64,000 bases of DNA from CAZSDU01 sp963662525 (lineage in GTDB: Bacteria > Bacteroidota > Bacteroidia > Bacteroidales > FEN-979). The stretch is taken from NCBI GenBank assembly GCA_963662525.1, contig OY759717.1, forward strand, positions 682,001 to 746,000. Direction: 5' to 3'. Both the position numbers and the translations under genes were made by a program. Every line of letters begins with the position of its first letter. The first letter of the stretch is position 1. This document shows positions 15,005 through 21,917 of this stretch, piece by piece. Under the pieces are notes generated by a model. The model was not told the origin of the DNA. It was given only the letters and a program-made list of their open reading frames with translations, and searched no databases.

Positions 15005-15289
15005 ATGCAAACTGAAACTATTCATATAACCCCTTACCGGACCTATGCATGGGTACTGGTTGGATTGTTGTTTCTCACGTTTGTAACAATAACCGTGACA
15101 TGGATCGACCTTTCGGCTTTTACTGTGTTAGTCGCTTTAATTATCGCCTCGGTAAAGGCTTACATTGTGCTGGCCTATTTCATGCATCTTAAGTTTGAAT
15201 CCAGTCTGTTCCGGATTTTGGTGATTGTGGTACTTTCAATCTATATTCTGGTGATCGGTCTTACATTTTTTGATTACCTGTTAAGGTAG
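15005..15289 (+). CDS. cytochrome c oxidase subunit IV
   Basis: This 94-residue protein has three hydrophobic helices and belongs to the bacterial COX4/CyoD-like group. The segment VKAYIVLAYFMHLKFE is the typical signature. It is an accessory subunit of caa3 oxidases. It is placed between subunits III and II, the order found in many Bacteroidota. The stop codon again begins a minisatellite. Confidence 0.88.
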   Translation: MQTETIHITPYRTYAWVLVGLLFLTFVTITVTWIDLSAFTVLVALIIASVKAYIVLAYFMHLKFESSLFRILVIVVLSIYILVIGLTFFDYLLR

Positions 15290-15386
15290 TGAGTTGGCGA
15301 GCTAGTGAGATGGTGAGATGGTGAGATGGTGAGATGGTGAGTATAATAAATTGAAAATCGTAAATCGGAAATCGTAAATATTAAGT
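15288..15386 (+). repeat. composite spacer C: GAGATGGTG minisatellite plus ATCGTAAAT element
   Basis: From the subunit IV stop codon come about six 9-base units, later ones being GAGATGGTG. A second repeat follows (AAAATCGTAAATCGGAAATC and GTAAATATTAAG), ending at the ctaC start. It shows both repeat families clearly next to each other. Confidence 0.85.
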
Positions 15387-16292
15387 ATGGGTGCTTCAAA
15401 TTTCGTAGAAGGTGTTGATCTGGCTTTCAAGATCATTTTCGGGATCGGAATTTTTTTTCTTGTCGGAATAACTACAGTAATGCTGTTTTTTGTCTTCAAA
15501 TACCGAAAGAAAAGACATCCTATAGCAGAACAAATCAAGGATAATAATATCCTTGAAGTTACCTGGACAGTTATCCCGCTGATTCTTGTATTGCTGATGT
15601 TTTACTATGGATATGTGGCTTTTACTCCCATGAGGAATGTTCCGGCAGATGCCCTACAAGTTAAAGTTATCGGGAAGATGTGGACATGGACGTTTGAATA
15701 TGAAGGTGGAAAACAATCCCCTGACCTTGTGATTCCAATTAACAAACCCATTAAGCTCAACCTTTTTTCAGCGGATGTGATCCATAGTCTGTATATCCCG
15801 GCATTCCGCGTTAAAGAAGATGTTGTACCCGGAAAAAACAATTATATGTGGTTTATTGCCGAACAGGCCGGGGAATATGATATTCTTTGTTCGGTATATT
15901 GCGGGTTGCGACATTCCTATATGGAAGCTAAAGCAAAAGTTGTGTCAGAGGCCGAATTCAAGTCCTGGCTATTGGCATTACCGGAGAAATCTGCTGAACC
16001 TGAAGGACTGTCGATCCTGAAAAAAAATGCCTGCACAGGATGTCATTCCATTGATGGGTCGAAGATTGTCGGTGCCAGTTTTAAAGGTTTTTTCGGGAAA
16101 CAGGAAAAAGTGATGACCAATGGTATAGAACGTTCTGTCGCTGTTGATGATAAGTATATCAGAACTTCCATTTTTGAACCCGATCGTGATATTGTGGTAG
16201 GTTTTCAAAAAGGAATTATGAAATCCTACAAAGGGGTCGTCAAAGAAGATGAAGTCAGTAAGATCATTGATTACCTCAAGTCAATCAAATAA
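15387..16292 (+). CDS. ctaC: cytochrome c oxidase subunit II with fused cytochrome c
   Basis: This 301-residue protein receives electrons for the caa3 oxidase. Two N-terminal transmembrane helices (about 10-38 and 52-75) are followed by the cupredoxin domain with CuA ligands: His in VIHSLYIPAF and CSVYCGLRHSYM (two Cys, His, Met). A C-terminal cytochrome c domain with CTGCHS (about 213-218) follows. The fusion defines caa3-type oxidases. The usual Glu between the CuA cysteines is Val, a position that contributes only its backbone carbonyl. No cleavable signal is evident; the first helix likely anchors the protein. Confidence 0.94.
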   Translation: MGASNFVEGVDLAFKIIFGIGIFFLVGITTVMLFFVFKYRKKRHPIAEQIKDNNILEVTWTVIPLILVLLMFYYGYVAFTPMRNVPADALQVKVIGKMWTWTFEYEGGKQSPDLVIPINKPIKLNLFSADVIHSLYIPAFRVKEDVVPGKNNYMWFIAEQAGEYDILCSVYCGLRHSYMEAKAKVVSEAEFKSWLLALPEKSAEPEGLSILKKNACTGCHSIDGSKIVGASFKGFFGKQEKVMTNGIERSVAVDDKYIRTSIFEPDRDIVVGFQKGIMKSYKGVVKEDEVSKIIDYLKSIK

Positions 16293-17166
16293 GCTTCCAT
16301 TGATCTCCTTCCGGAATTTTTTAATCATAATCCGCTTTAGAGTTTCCCTGGCGGTTAGCTTTTCAGCCTTAACGGCATCCATTGTTTTCCAGGGAATACC
16401 GTCTTTAAATCTAATCTGGTCAGGGATTGGAATCTTCCTGCTTGCTTCCGGAGCTTCGGCATTGAACCAGTATCAGGAATGGCCATATGACGAAAAGATG
16501 AAGCGGACCATGAGCAGGCCGCTTCCATCCCGCCATGTCAGTACGGCACAGGCTTTACGAATAGCCGGAATGCTGATCATCGGCGGGTCCCTGATCCTGC
16601 TGTACAAATCAACTGCCAGCTGTTTCCTGTTAGGACTGTTCAATATAATCTGGTACAATGGAGTTTACACCTATTTAAAACGAAGAACCGCATTTGCAGT
16701 TGTACCGGGTGCCCTTACCGGATCCATTCCTGTTTTCATGGGCTGGGCAGCAGCTGGTGGAAAAATAACCGATCCTGAAGTATTATTTATTGCCTTCTTT
16801 ATCTTCATCTGGCAAATGCCCCATTTCTGGTTGCTTATCATGAAATATGGTTCCGAATATAAAGATGCGGGGTTTCCGGTACTGAGCTCCATTTTCAACC
16901 CCTTACAGATGAAAATTCTGGTGATGGTCTGGATGGTAGCTGCTGCCATTACCTCGATGATGTTCGGTCATTTCAATATCATTCATTATTTCTGGTTGGT
17001 GTATAGTATTATCTTGTTGAATATCGGTTTTCTACTATTTACCTTTTATCAGTTATTTATACGTCCAGAGATTAACTACCGCCAGATCTTTATCATAGCC
17101 AATTCATTTATGCTTCTTGTCATGATTGCGCTGATAACCGATCACCTGGTTATAAAATTATCTTGA
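16249..17166 (+). CDS. ctaB: protoheme IX farnesyltransferase (heme O synthase)
   Basis: This UbiA-family prenyltransferase adds a farnesyl group to heme b, making heme O for the oxidase. The first prenyl-binding motif is NQYQEWPYDEKMKRTMSRPL, with Glu where most homologues have the first Asp. Several transmembrane helices follow, with YTYLKRRT and the second region near KYGSEYKDAGFPVL. If the ATG at 16249 is used, the gene overlaps ctaC by 44 bases and has a 20-residue polar leader. A TTG at 16300 just after ctaC would give a more usual N-terminus. It ends the respiratory operon. Confidence 0.88.
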   Translation: MKSVRSLITSSQSNKLPLISFRNFLIIIRFRVSLAVSFSALTASIVFQGIPSLNLIWSGIGIFLLASGASALNQYQEWPYDEKMKRTMSRPLPSRHVSTAQALRIAGMLIIGGSLILLYKSTASCFLLGLFNIIWYNGVYTYLKRRTAFAVVPGALTGSIPVFMGWAAAGGKITDPEVLFIAFFIFIWQMPHFWLLIMKYGSEYKDAGFPVLSSIFNPLQMKILVMVWMVAAAITSMMFGHFNIIHYFWLVYSIILLNIGFLLFTFYQLFIRPEINYRQIFIIANSFMLLVMIALITDHLVIKLS

Positions 17167-17193
17167 CTATTACAGGAAAAAACTTTAGGTTTG
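17162..17193 (+). promoter_or_regulatory. promoter before the AI-2E family gene
   Basis: CTTG (17162-17165) and TAGGTTTG (17186-17193) are 20 bases apart, matching the -33/-7 spacing. They separate the respiratory operon from the next transcription unit, whose ATG is at 17214. Confidence 0.6.
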
Positions 17194-17213
17194 TAGTATA
17201 AATCCCTTGATCT

Positions 17214-18320
17214 ATGATTGAGCTTTACCAAAAACACAAGCTGTTCTTTGTTATCCTGATTGCTGCAGTCATAGGTTTTCTGATTTGGTATTTCTCACAA
17301 ATCGTTATTTTTATCATCGTTGCCGGCGTTTTATCCATCATTGGGAATCCTCTTGTTGAACTTCTCGACCGGCTTAAAATCGGGAAAGTCTCATTTCCAC
17401 ATGGGTTGAGTGTTACATTGACATTAATCCTCATGCTCCTAGTTTTTTTCGGACTTTTCAGTTTTTTCATCCCACTTGTTATTCAGGAAGCCGGAATGAT
17501 ATCTGGTATTGACGGAAGGCAACTAATGGAATATTACCAGAAGGAAATAGCCTGGCTTCAGCATTTACTCCTTGATTACGGGATCATGCCGAAGGGTAAA
17601 ACCATAGAGGCATCTATCAAGGAAGCTCTGATGAAAGTGCTTGACCTGGGTATATTTTCCAATGTTTTAACAACGGTAATTTCTTTTACCGGAAATTTCT
17701 TTTTTAATCTTTTTTCCATTCTTTTTCTTTCCTTTTTCTTCCTGTATGATGTTAAAATGATGCCTCGTTTCCTTTTATTGCTGATTCCTGAGAAATATGA
17801 AGAGAAGACCAGAAATGTAATGGTCAAAAGCAAAACGCTACTTTCCAGGTACTTCATCGGATTGATCATACAAATCATTCTGAATATTACACTTTATGCC
17901 ATTGCCTTAAGCATAGTGGGTGTGCGGGGTGCTCTGGTAATTGCATTTTTCGCAGGGATCGTCATCATCATTCCTTACCTCGGGGGGATTATATCGATGA
18001 TCATGGGGATCATGCTTGGGGTTACCGGGGTGATCAGCGCTGGAGAATATGCAGCCATCATGCCCATGGCTATTAAAATTATTGTTGCCATGCTTGTGGT
18101 ACAAACGATAGACAATAACCTGTTCCAACCTTTTATTCAGGGAAAAAGCGTCAAAGCTCATCCCGTGGAGATTTTCCTGGTGGTCATTGCCGCCGGTAGC
18201 CTGGGAGGTATTCCCGGGATGATCGTAGCCGTACCTGCTTATGGCTTTATTAAAATTCTTGCTTCAGAATTCCTGAGTCAATTCAGGGTGATCCGTAATA
18301 TGTCAAACTCCGGATTTTAA
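17214..18320 (+). CDS. AI-2E family transporter (PerM-like)
   Basis: This 368-residue protein has about eight hydrophobic helices: a pair at the N-terminus, a soluble segment (about 95-150), then a cluster of helices. The family regions FLYDVKMMPRF and GVRGALVIAFFAGIVIIIPY with DNNLFQPFIQGKSVKAHPVE are visible; the latter is the conserved C-terminal signature. Family members have been linked to export of autoinducer-2 or to Na+/H+ exchange; the substrate here is unknown. It opens a unit with three small membrane or coiled-coil proteins. Confidence 0.88.
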   Translation: MIELYQKHKLFFVILIAAVIGFLIWYFSQIVIFIIVAGVLSIIGNPLVELLDRLKIGKVSFPHGLSVTLTLILMLLVFFGLFSFFIPLVIQEAGMISGIDGRQLMEYYQKEIAWLQHLLLDYGIMPKGKTIEASIKEALMKVLDLGIFSNVLTTVISFTGNFFFNLFSILFLSFFFLYDVKMMPRFLLLLIPEKYEEKTRNVMVKSKTLLSRYFIGLIIQIILNITLYAIALSIVGVRGALVIAFFAGIVIIIPYLGGIISMIMGIMLGVTGVISAGEYAAIMPMAIKIIVAMLVVQTIDNNLFQPFIQGKSVKAHPVEIFLVVIAAGSLGGIPGMIVAVPAYGFIKILASEFLSQFRVIRNMSNSGF

Positions 18321-18339
18321 CCGGTGAAAACAAATCAAT

Positions 18340-18609
18340 ATGGCAAAATCAAGCGCAAAACTGTTTATTGCTGCAGCCTTAGGACTGGCAGCAGGCATTG
18401 GAGTCGGGATGTTGGTTGCTCCGGCCAAAGGGTCTAAAACGAGAAAACGTCTCAAAAAGAAAATTATGAGCATAGCCGATTCTTTTGAAGACGATATCTC
18501 CGAAAAACTGAATGCTTTCAAAACTGCCATCGCTGGTGATCAGGAAGAGGAGGAGCCGGAAGAATTCTCAACGGGTGATCGTATAGTCACCGAAACAGAA
18601 AATAAATAA
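18340..18609 (+). CDS. YtxH-like small membrane protein
   Basis: This 89-residue protein has one N-terminal glycine-rich transmembrane helix (LFIAAALGLAAGIGVGMLVA). A basic stretch (KGSKTRKRLKKK) and an acidic tail follow. This is the YtxH layout, often described as stress-related, with no defined biochemical role. It lies 19 bases after the AI-2E gene and 7 bases before a holin-like gene. Confidence 0.78.
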   Translation: MAKSSAKLFIAAALGLAAGIGVGMLVAPAKGSKTRKRLKKKIMSIADSFEDDISEKLNAFKTAIAGDQEEEEPEEFSTGDRIVTETENK

Positions 18610-18616
18610 TGGGTTC

Positions 18617-18982
18617 ATGGATACGACAAAAATATCTGATAATTTTTCGTTGCTAACGGAAAATATCAAAGCATATGTTAACCTTCGGATTGATCTTGTT
18701 AAGCTCGTTCTTACAGAAAAGATGGCAAAACTTGCCTCAGCCTTTTTGATTGCAGTCATTTTCTTTATCCTCGCTATGTTTCTTCTGCTTTTCCTGTCGC
18801 TGGCTTTCGTATTCTGGTTTGGACAAGATTTAGGACCCACCTGGGTTGGGGCACTTATTGTCACAGCCATTTATGTGTTTGGCGGCATATTTATTTACTG
18901 GCAAAGGCATAAACTTTTCATTAATCCCCTGGTTACACAATTGACAAAAATTCTCATGGAGGAAAAAGATGAAAACGAATAA
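18617..18982 (+). CDS. phage holin superfamily / DUF1469-like membrane protein
   Basis: This 121-residue protein has a helical N-terminus (SDNFSLLTENIKAYVNLRID) and two transmembrane helices (about 45-70 and 78-97). This is the pattern of the Actinobacteriophage holin III/YqjE-like group, which in chromosomes accompanies YtxH-like and YqjK-like genes. No lysis role is implied. It overlaps the next gene by 14 bases, indicating one transcript. Confidence 0.75.
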   Translation: MDTTKISDNFSLLTENIKAYVNLRIDLVKLVLTEKMAKLASAFLIAVIFFILAMFLLLFLSLAFVFWFGQDLGPTWVGALIVTAIYVFGGIFIYWQRHKLFINPLVTQLTKILMEEKDENE

Positions 18983-19271
18983 GCGCTATAAGGTACATCC
19001 CGAAAAGATCCGCTCACTCCGGGATATCGAACTGGAAAAAACCCGGCTTCAGCTCGAAATTATGAAAGCAGAAGAGAATATCCATTCCGATTATCGCCGC
19101 ATTCTCGAATCCTTTACCCTGAAAAACCTGGCAACCAGTTTGGTTGAAGATATCAGCATGACTTCAGGAATTGTCTCTAAAGCCTTTGGTGTCGGAAAAT
19201 CTTTGTTTGCCAGGAGAAAAAAAAAGAAACTGAAAGAAAAAGAAAAATTTCAACCCGAAATTGAAGGCTGA
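18969..19271 (+). CDS. small charged protein of unknown function
   Basis: This 100-residue protein is rich in Lys and Glu. It has an amphipathic helix at about 15-50 (RDIELEKTRLQLEIMKAEEN), a less polar middle and a very basic tail (RRKKKKLKEKEK). It shows no catalytic motif. Its position after YtxH- and holin-like genes resembles clusters in which a third small protein (YqjK-like) completes the set, but direct similarity cannot be claimed. Coding overlap with the previous gene supports it being real. Confidence 0.65.
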   Translation: MKTNKRYKVHPEKIRSLRDIELEKTRLQLEIMKAEENIHSDYRRILESFTLKNLATSLVEDISMTSGIVSKAFGVGKSLFARRKKKKLKEKEKFQPEIEG

Positions 19272-19281
19272 AAGAAGCAAG

Positions 19282-20277
19282 ATGATCGGGTTAAAGCGCT
19301 TCAGTAATTTTTTAAAAATCATTGCCGGCTATATTATCTCCAGGCTAATTCATGGTGTAATTCATTGGGGACAACCGCTGGCAGTCAGTATTGAACCAAC
19401 CAACCACTGTCAACTCTCCTGTCCTGAATGCCCATCCGGCACGAGCGGACTGACCCGTAAGCGCGGATATATAAACCCTGATCTGTTCCGGTCGATCATC
19501 GACCAACTTAGTCCTCATCTGTCTTACCTTACTTTGTATTTCCAGGGTGAACCCTTCCTTGATCCCCATCTTTTCGAATCAATACAATATGCACGTTCAA
19601 AAAAAATATACGTCAGCACTTCCACCAATGCTCATTTTCTTTTCCGAGAAAATTCGGAAAAAATCATCAAATCAGGACTGAGCCGGCTGATCATTTCTCT
19701 GGATGGTACCGACCAGGAGACTTATGCTTCCTATCGTCGTGGTGGAAGCTTTGAAAAAGTCACGGAAGGAATCCGGATTCTCACAGAAATTAAAAAGCAA
19801 TTAAATTCCAGCACTCCTTTTATCATTATTCAGTTCCTTGTGCTGAAAACGAACCAACATCAGATCCGGGATATCAGGATCCTTGGAAAGCAACTTGGTG
19901 CTGACAAGGTAGAACTCAAAACGGCACAATTTTACGATTATCAATATGGTCATCCATTGATGCCGGATATTCCAAAATACTCCAGATACAGGCTCATCGA
20001 CTCACTAAATCACCAACTCGCCAACTCACCAACTCACCAGCTTAAAAATCATTTTCCCAATGCATGCTTTCGAATGTGGAGCGGATGTGTATTCACCTGG
20101 GATGGAATGATAGTCCCTTGTTGTTTTGATAAAGATGCCCAATATGTTCTAGGGAATATTCAACATCAATCATTCCGGCAGATATGGAGGAATCAGGCGT
20201 ATCATGAATTCAGAAAAAAAATCCTGAAAAACAGGAAATCGGTTGATATTTGCACGAACTGTTCACAAACCTTTTAG
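19282..20277 (+). CDS. radical SAM/SPASM protein with an internal repeat insertion
   Basis: This 331-residue protein has the radical SAM cluster motif CQLSCPECPSG (CxxxCxxC) and a TIM-barrel core (YLTLYFQGEPFLDP, ISLDGTDQETYASYRRGG). A C-terminal SPASM-like region has cysteines in GCVFTWDGMIVPCCFDKDA and DICTNC. Such proteins modify peptides or maturate enzymes; the substrate is unknown. The start at 19282 is chosen over a TTG at 19261 that overlaps the previous gene. Bases 20001-20043 are a reverse-oriented copy of the 9-bp minisatellite, in frame, encoding SLNHQLANSPTHQL between the barrel and SPASM parts. Confidence 0.85.
   Translation: MIGLKRFSNFLKIIAGYIISRLIHGVIHWGQPLAVSIEPTNHCQLSCPECPSGTSGLTRKRGYINPDLFRSIIDQLSPHLSYLTLYFQGEPFLDPHLFESIQYARSKKIYVSTSTNAHFLFRENSEKIIKSGLSRLIISLDGTDQETYASYRRGGSFEKVTEGIRILTEIKKQLNSSTPFIIIQFLVLKTNQHQIRDIRILGKQLGADKVELKTAQFYDYQYGHPLMPDIPKYSRYRLIDSLNHQLANSPTHQLKNHFPNACFRMWSGCVFTWDGMIVPCCFDKDAQYVLGNIQHQSFRQIWRNQAYHEFRKKILKNRKSVDICTNCSQTF
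20001..20043 (-). repeat. minisatellite copy D inside a coding sequence
   Basis: About five units of the 9-base repeat in reverse orientation (CTCACCAAC and variants), lying in frame within the radical SAM gene. Its length of about 43-45 bases keeps the frame open. It is the only copy of the family that lies wholly within a gene. Confidence 0.85.
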
Positions 20278-20332
20278 ATCGTTGGTTGATTTTTATGATG
20301 AATTGATCATTAACAATAGAAACCCGACAAGT

Positions 20333-21163
20333 ATGAAAAGTTCAATTTTCTGTTTCATTTTTCTATTTCTTTTTATTTATTCTGGCGTAACCTGGTCTCA
20401 ATCAAGTATAAAAAAACCGGGAGCCATACCATATGGAATGAACCCGAAAGCCGGACGGTACATCAAGATCAGAGACCTGAAAATGTATGTTGAAATATAT
20501 GGAAAAGGGAATCCTATGCTGGTCATCCATGGAAACGGAGGATCTATGGCCTCCATGGATAACCAGATTGCTTTCTTTACCGGATCGCATCAAGTGATCG
20601 CTGCCGACAGCCGGGCCCAGGGCAGGTCAACGGACGACAGGGACTCTCTGTCATATGAACTGATGGCCGATGATTGTAATGCGCTACTGGATTCATTGCA
20701 TAATGATTCTGCCCTCGTGATCGGATGGAGCGACGGGGGAATTATCGGTCTCCTCCTAGCGATCAGGCATCCTGATAAAGTTAAAAAGCTCGCAATTACA
20801 GGAGCCAACATCCGGCCAGATACTACCGCAATTTCCGCTGCAGATTTTCAATCGATGATTGATTTCGTTAACCTATTAAAGCAACAACCGAAAAATGAAA
20901 ATTCCCGGAATAAAATCAAACTTACACAGTTAATGATTGATGAGCCAAACATAGGATACAAGGAGTTACAAAAGATTCATTGTCCAGTATTGGTTATCGG
21001 AGGTGATCACGACATCATCAAACCGGAGCATACCCTGGAAATTTTCAGAAGTATCCCTCATGCTAAATTATGGATTTTACCTGGTTCCGGTCATGAAACC
21101 TGTATTACCTTTAAAGAAGATTTTAATGAGCAGGTCAGGAGATTTTTCGAAGTGGCAAAATAG
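20333..21163 (+). CDS. secreted alpha/beta hydrolase
   Basis: This 276-residue protein has a signal peptide (KSSIFCFIFLFLFIYSGVTW). The alpha/beta hydrolase fold shows the oxyanion motif VIHGNGG, the nucleophile elbow GWSDGG, an acid in GGDHDI and the catalytic His in GSGHET. The closest general type is a haloperoxidase/hydrolase-like esterase; the substrate cannot be read. The start at 20333 gives the signal peptide; an earlier in-frame start would add 30 residues that overlap the radical SAM gene. Confidence 0.85.
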   Translation: MKSSIFCFIFLFLFIYSGVTWSQSSIKKPGAIPYGMNPKAGRYIKIRDLKMYVEIYGKGNPMLVIHGNGGSMASMDNQIAFFTGSHQVIAADSRAQGRSTDDRDSLSYELMADDCNALLDSLHNDSALVIGWSDGGIIGLLLAIRHPDKVKKLAITGANIRPDTTAISAADFQSMIDFVNLLKQQPKNENSRNKIKLTQLMIDEPNIGYKELQKIHCPVLVIGGDHDIIKPEHTLEIFRSIPHAKLWILPGSGHETCITFKEDFNEQVRRFFEVAK

Positions 21164-21165
21164 TA

Positions 21166-21191
21166 AAAATCGCAAATCGTGAATCGTAAAT
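21166..21191 (+). repeat. ATCGTAAAT element before cutC
   Basis: Three near-copies (ATCGCAAATCGTGAATCGTA) fill almost the whole 28-base spacer between the hydrolase and cutC. The same motif precedes ctaC, metK and mqnD. Confidence 0.75.
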
Positions 21192-21917
21192 ATGTTAATT
21201 GAAGTGTGCGTTAATTCCGCAGTTTCTGCTGTGGAAGCCCAGAAAGGCGGAGCTGATCGTGTTGAGCTCTGTGAAAACATGCATGATGGAGGAACCACTC
21301 CAAGCGCCGGCTCTATCCTTCTTGCCCGAAAGAAACTTCATATCGCTCTTTTCATAATGATACGGCCCAGGGGCGGCGATTTCCTTTATTCTGATTTTGA
21401 GTTCGGGATTATGAAAAAAGATATCTTGACAGCAAAAGAACTGGGAGCTGATGGAGTTGTATTTGGGATTCTGAGACCAGACGGTACTATCGATAAAGAG
21501 CGCATGGGTGAATTAGTGGAACTGGCCCGGCCGATGGGTATAAGTTGTCACCGGGCTTTCGATATGAGTGCAAATCCTTTCCGGGCAATGGAAGACCTGA
21601 TTAGTCTTGGGATGGATCGCATCCTTACTTCAGGGCAAAAACAAGATGCAGCACAAGGTGCTGAACTGATCAGGGAACTGATTGACAAATCATATGGTCG
21701 TATCATCATTATGCCTGGCAGCGGAGTAAAAGAGCACAATTTCAAAGCACTTATACAACAAACCGGTGCAAAGGAAATCCATATTCATCTTGAAAAACAG
21801 GAGTCCAGCAAGATGATTTTCAGGCAGCCTGGCGTTTTTATGAGCAAGCAGGGACAATCTGAGTTTGAACACTGCATCACAGATTGGGAAAGAATCGAAA
21901 AAATACGTACCCTATGA
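21192..21917 (+). CDS. cutC: CutC family protein
   Basis: This 241-residue TIM-barrel protein carries the CutC hallmarks: MLIEVCVNSAVSAVEAQKGG with ADRVELCE, IRPRGGDFLYSDFE, GADGVVFGIL, CHRAFDM, ILTSGQ and IIIMPGSGV. CutC was named for copper homeostasis, although a direct copper role is uncertain. The stop overlaps the next start (ATGA), coupling it to the beta-galactosidase gene, so a carbohydrate-related task is possible. Confidence 0.92.
   Translation: MLIEVCVNSAVSAVEAQKGGADRVELCENMHDGGTTPSAGSILLARKKLHIALFIMIRPRGGDFLYSDFEFGIMKKDILTAKELGADGVVFGILRPDGTIDKERMGELVELARPMGISCHRAFDMSANPFRAMEDLISLGMDRILTSGQKQDAAQGAELIRELIDKSYGRIIIMPGSGVKEHNFKALIQQTGAKEIHIHLEKQESSKMIFRQPGVFMSKQGQSEFEHCITDWERIEKIRTL

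Noticed and set aside
18617..18982. Holin-like gene as sign of a prophage
   Set aside because: No other phage genes are nearby; such proteins are common chromosomal companions of YtxH-like genes.
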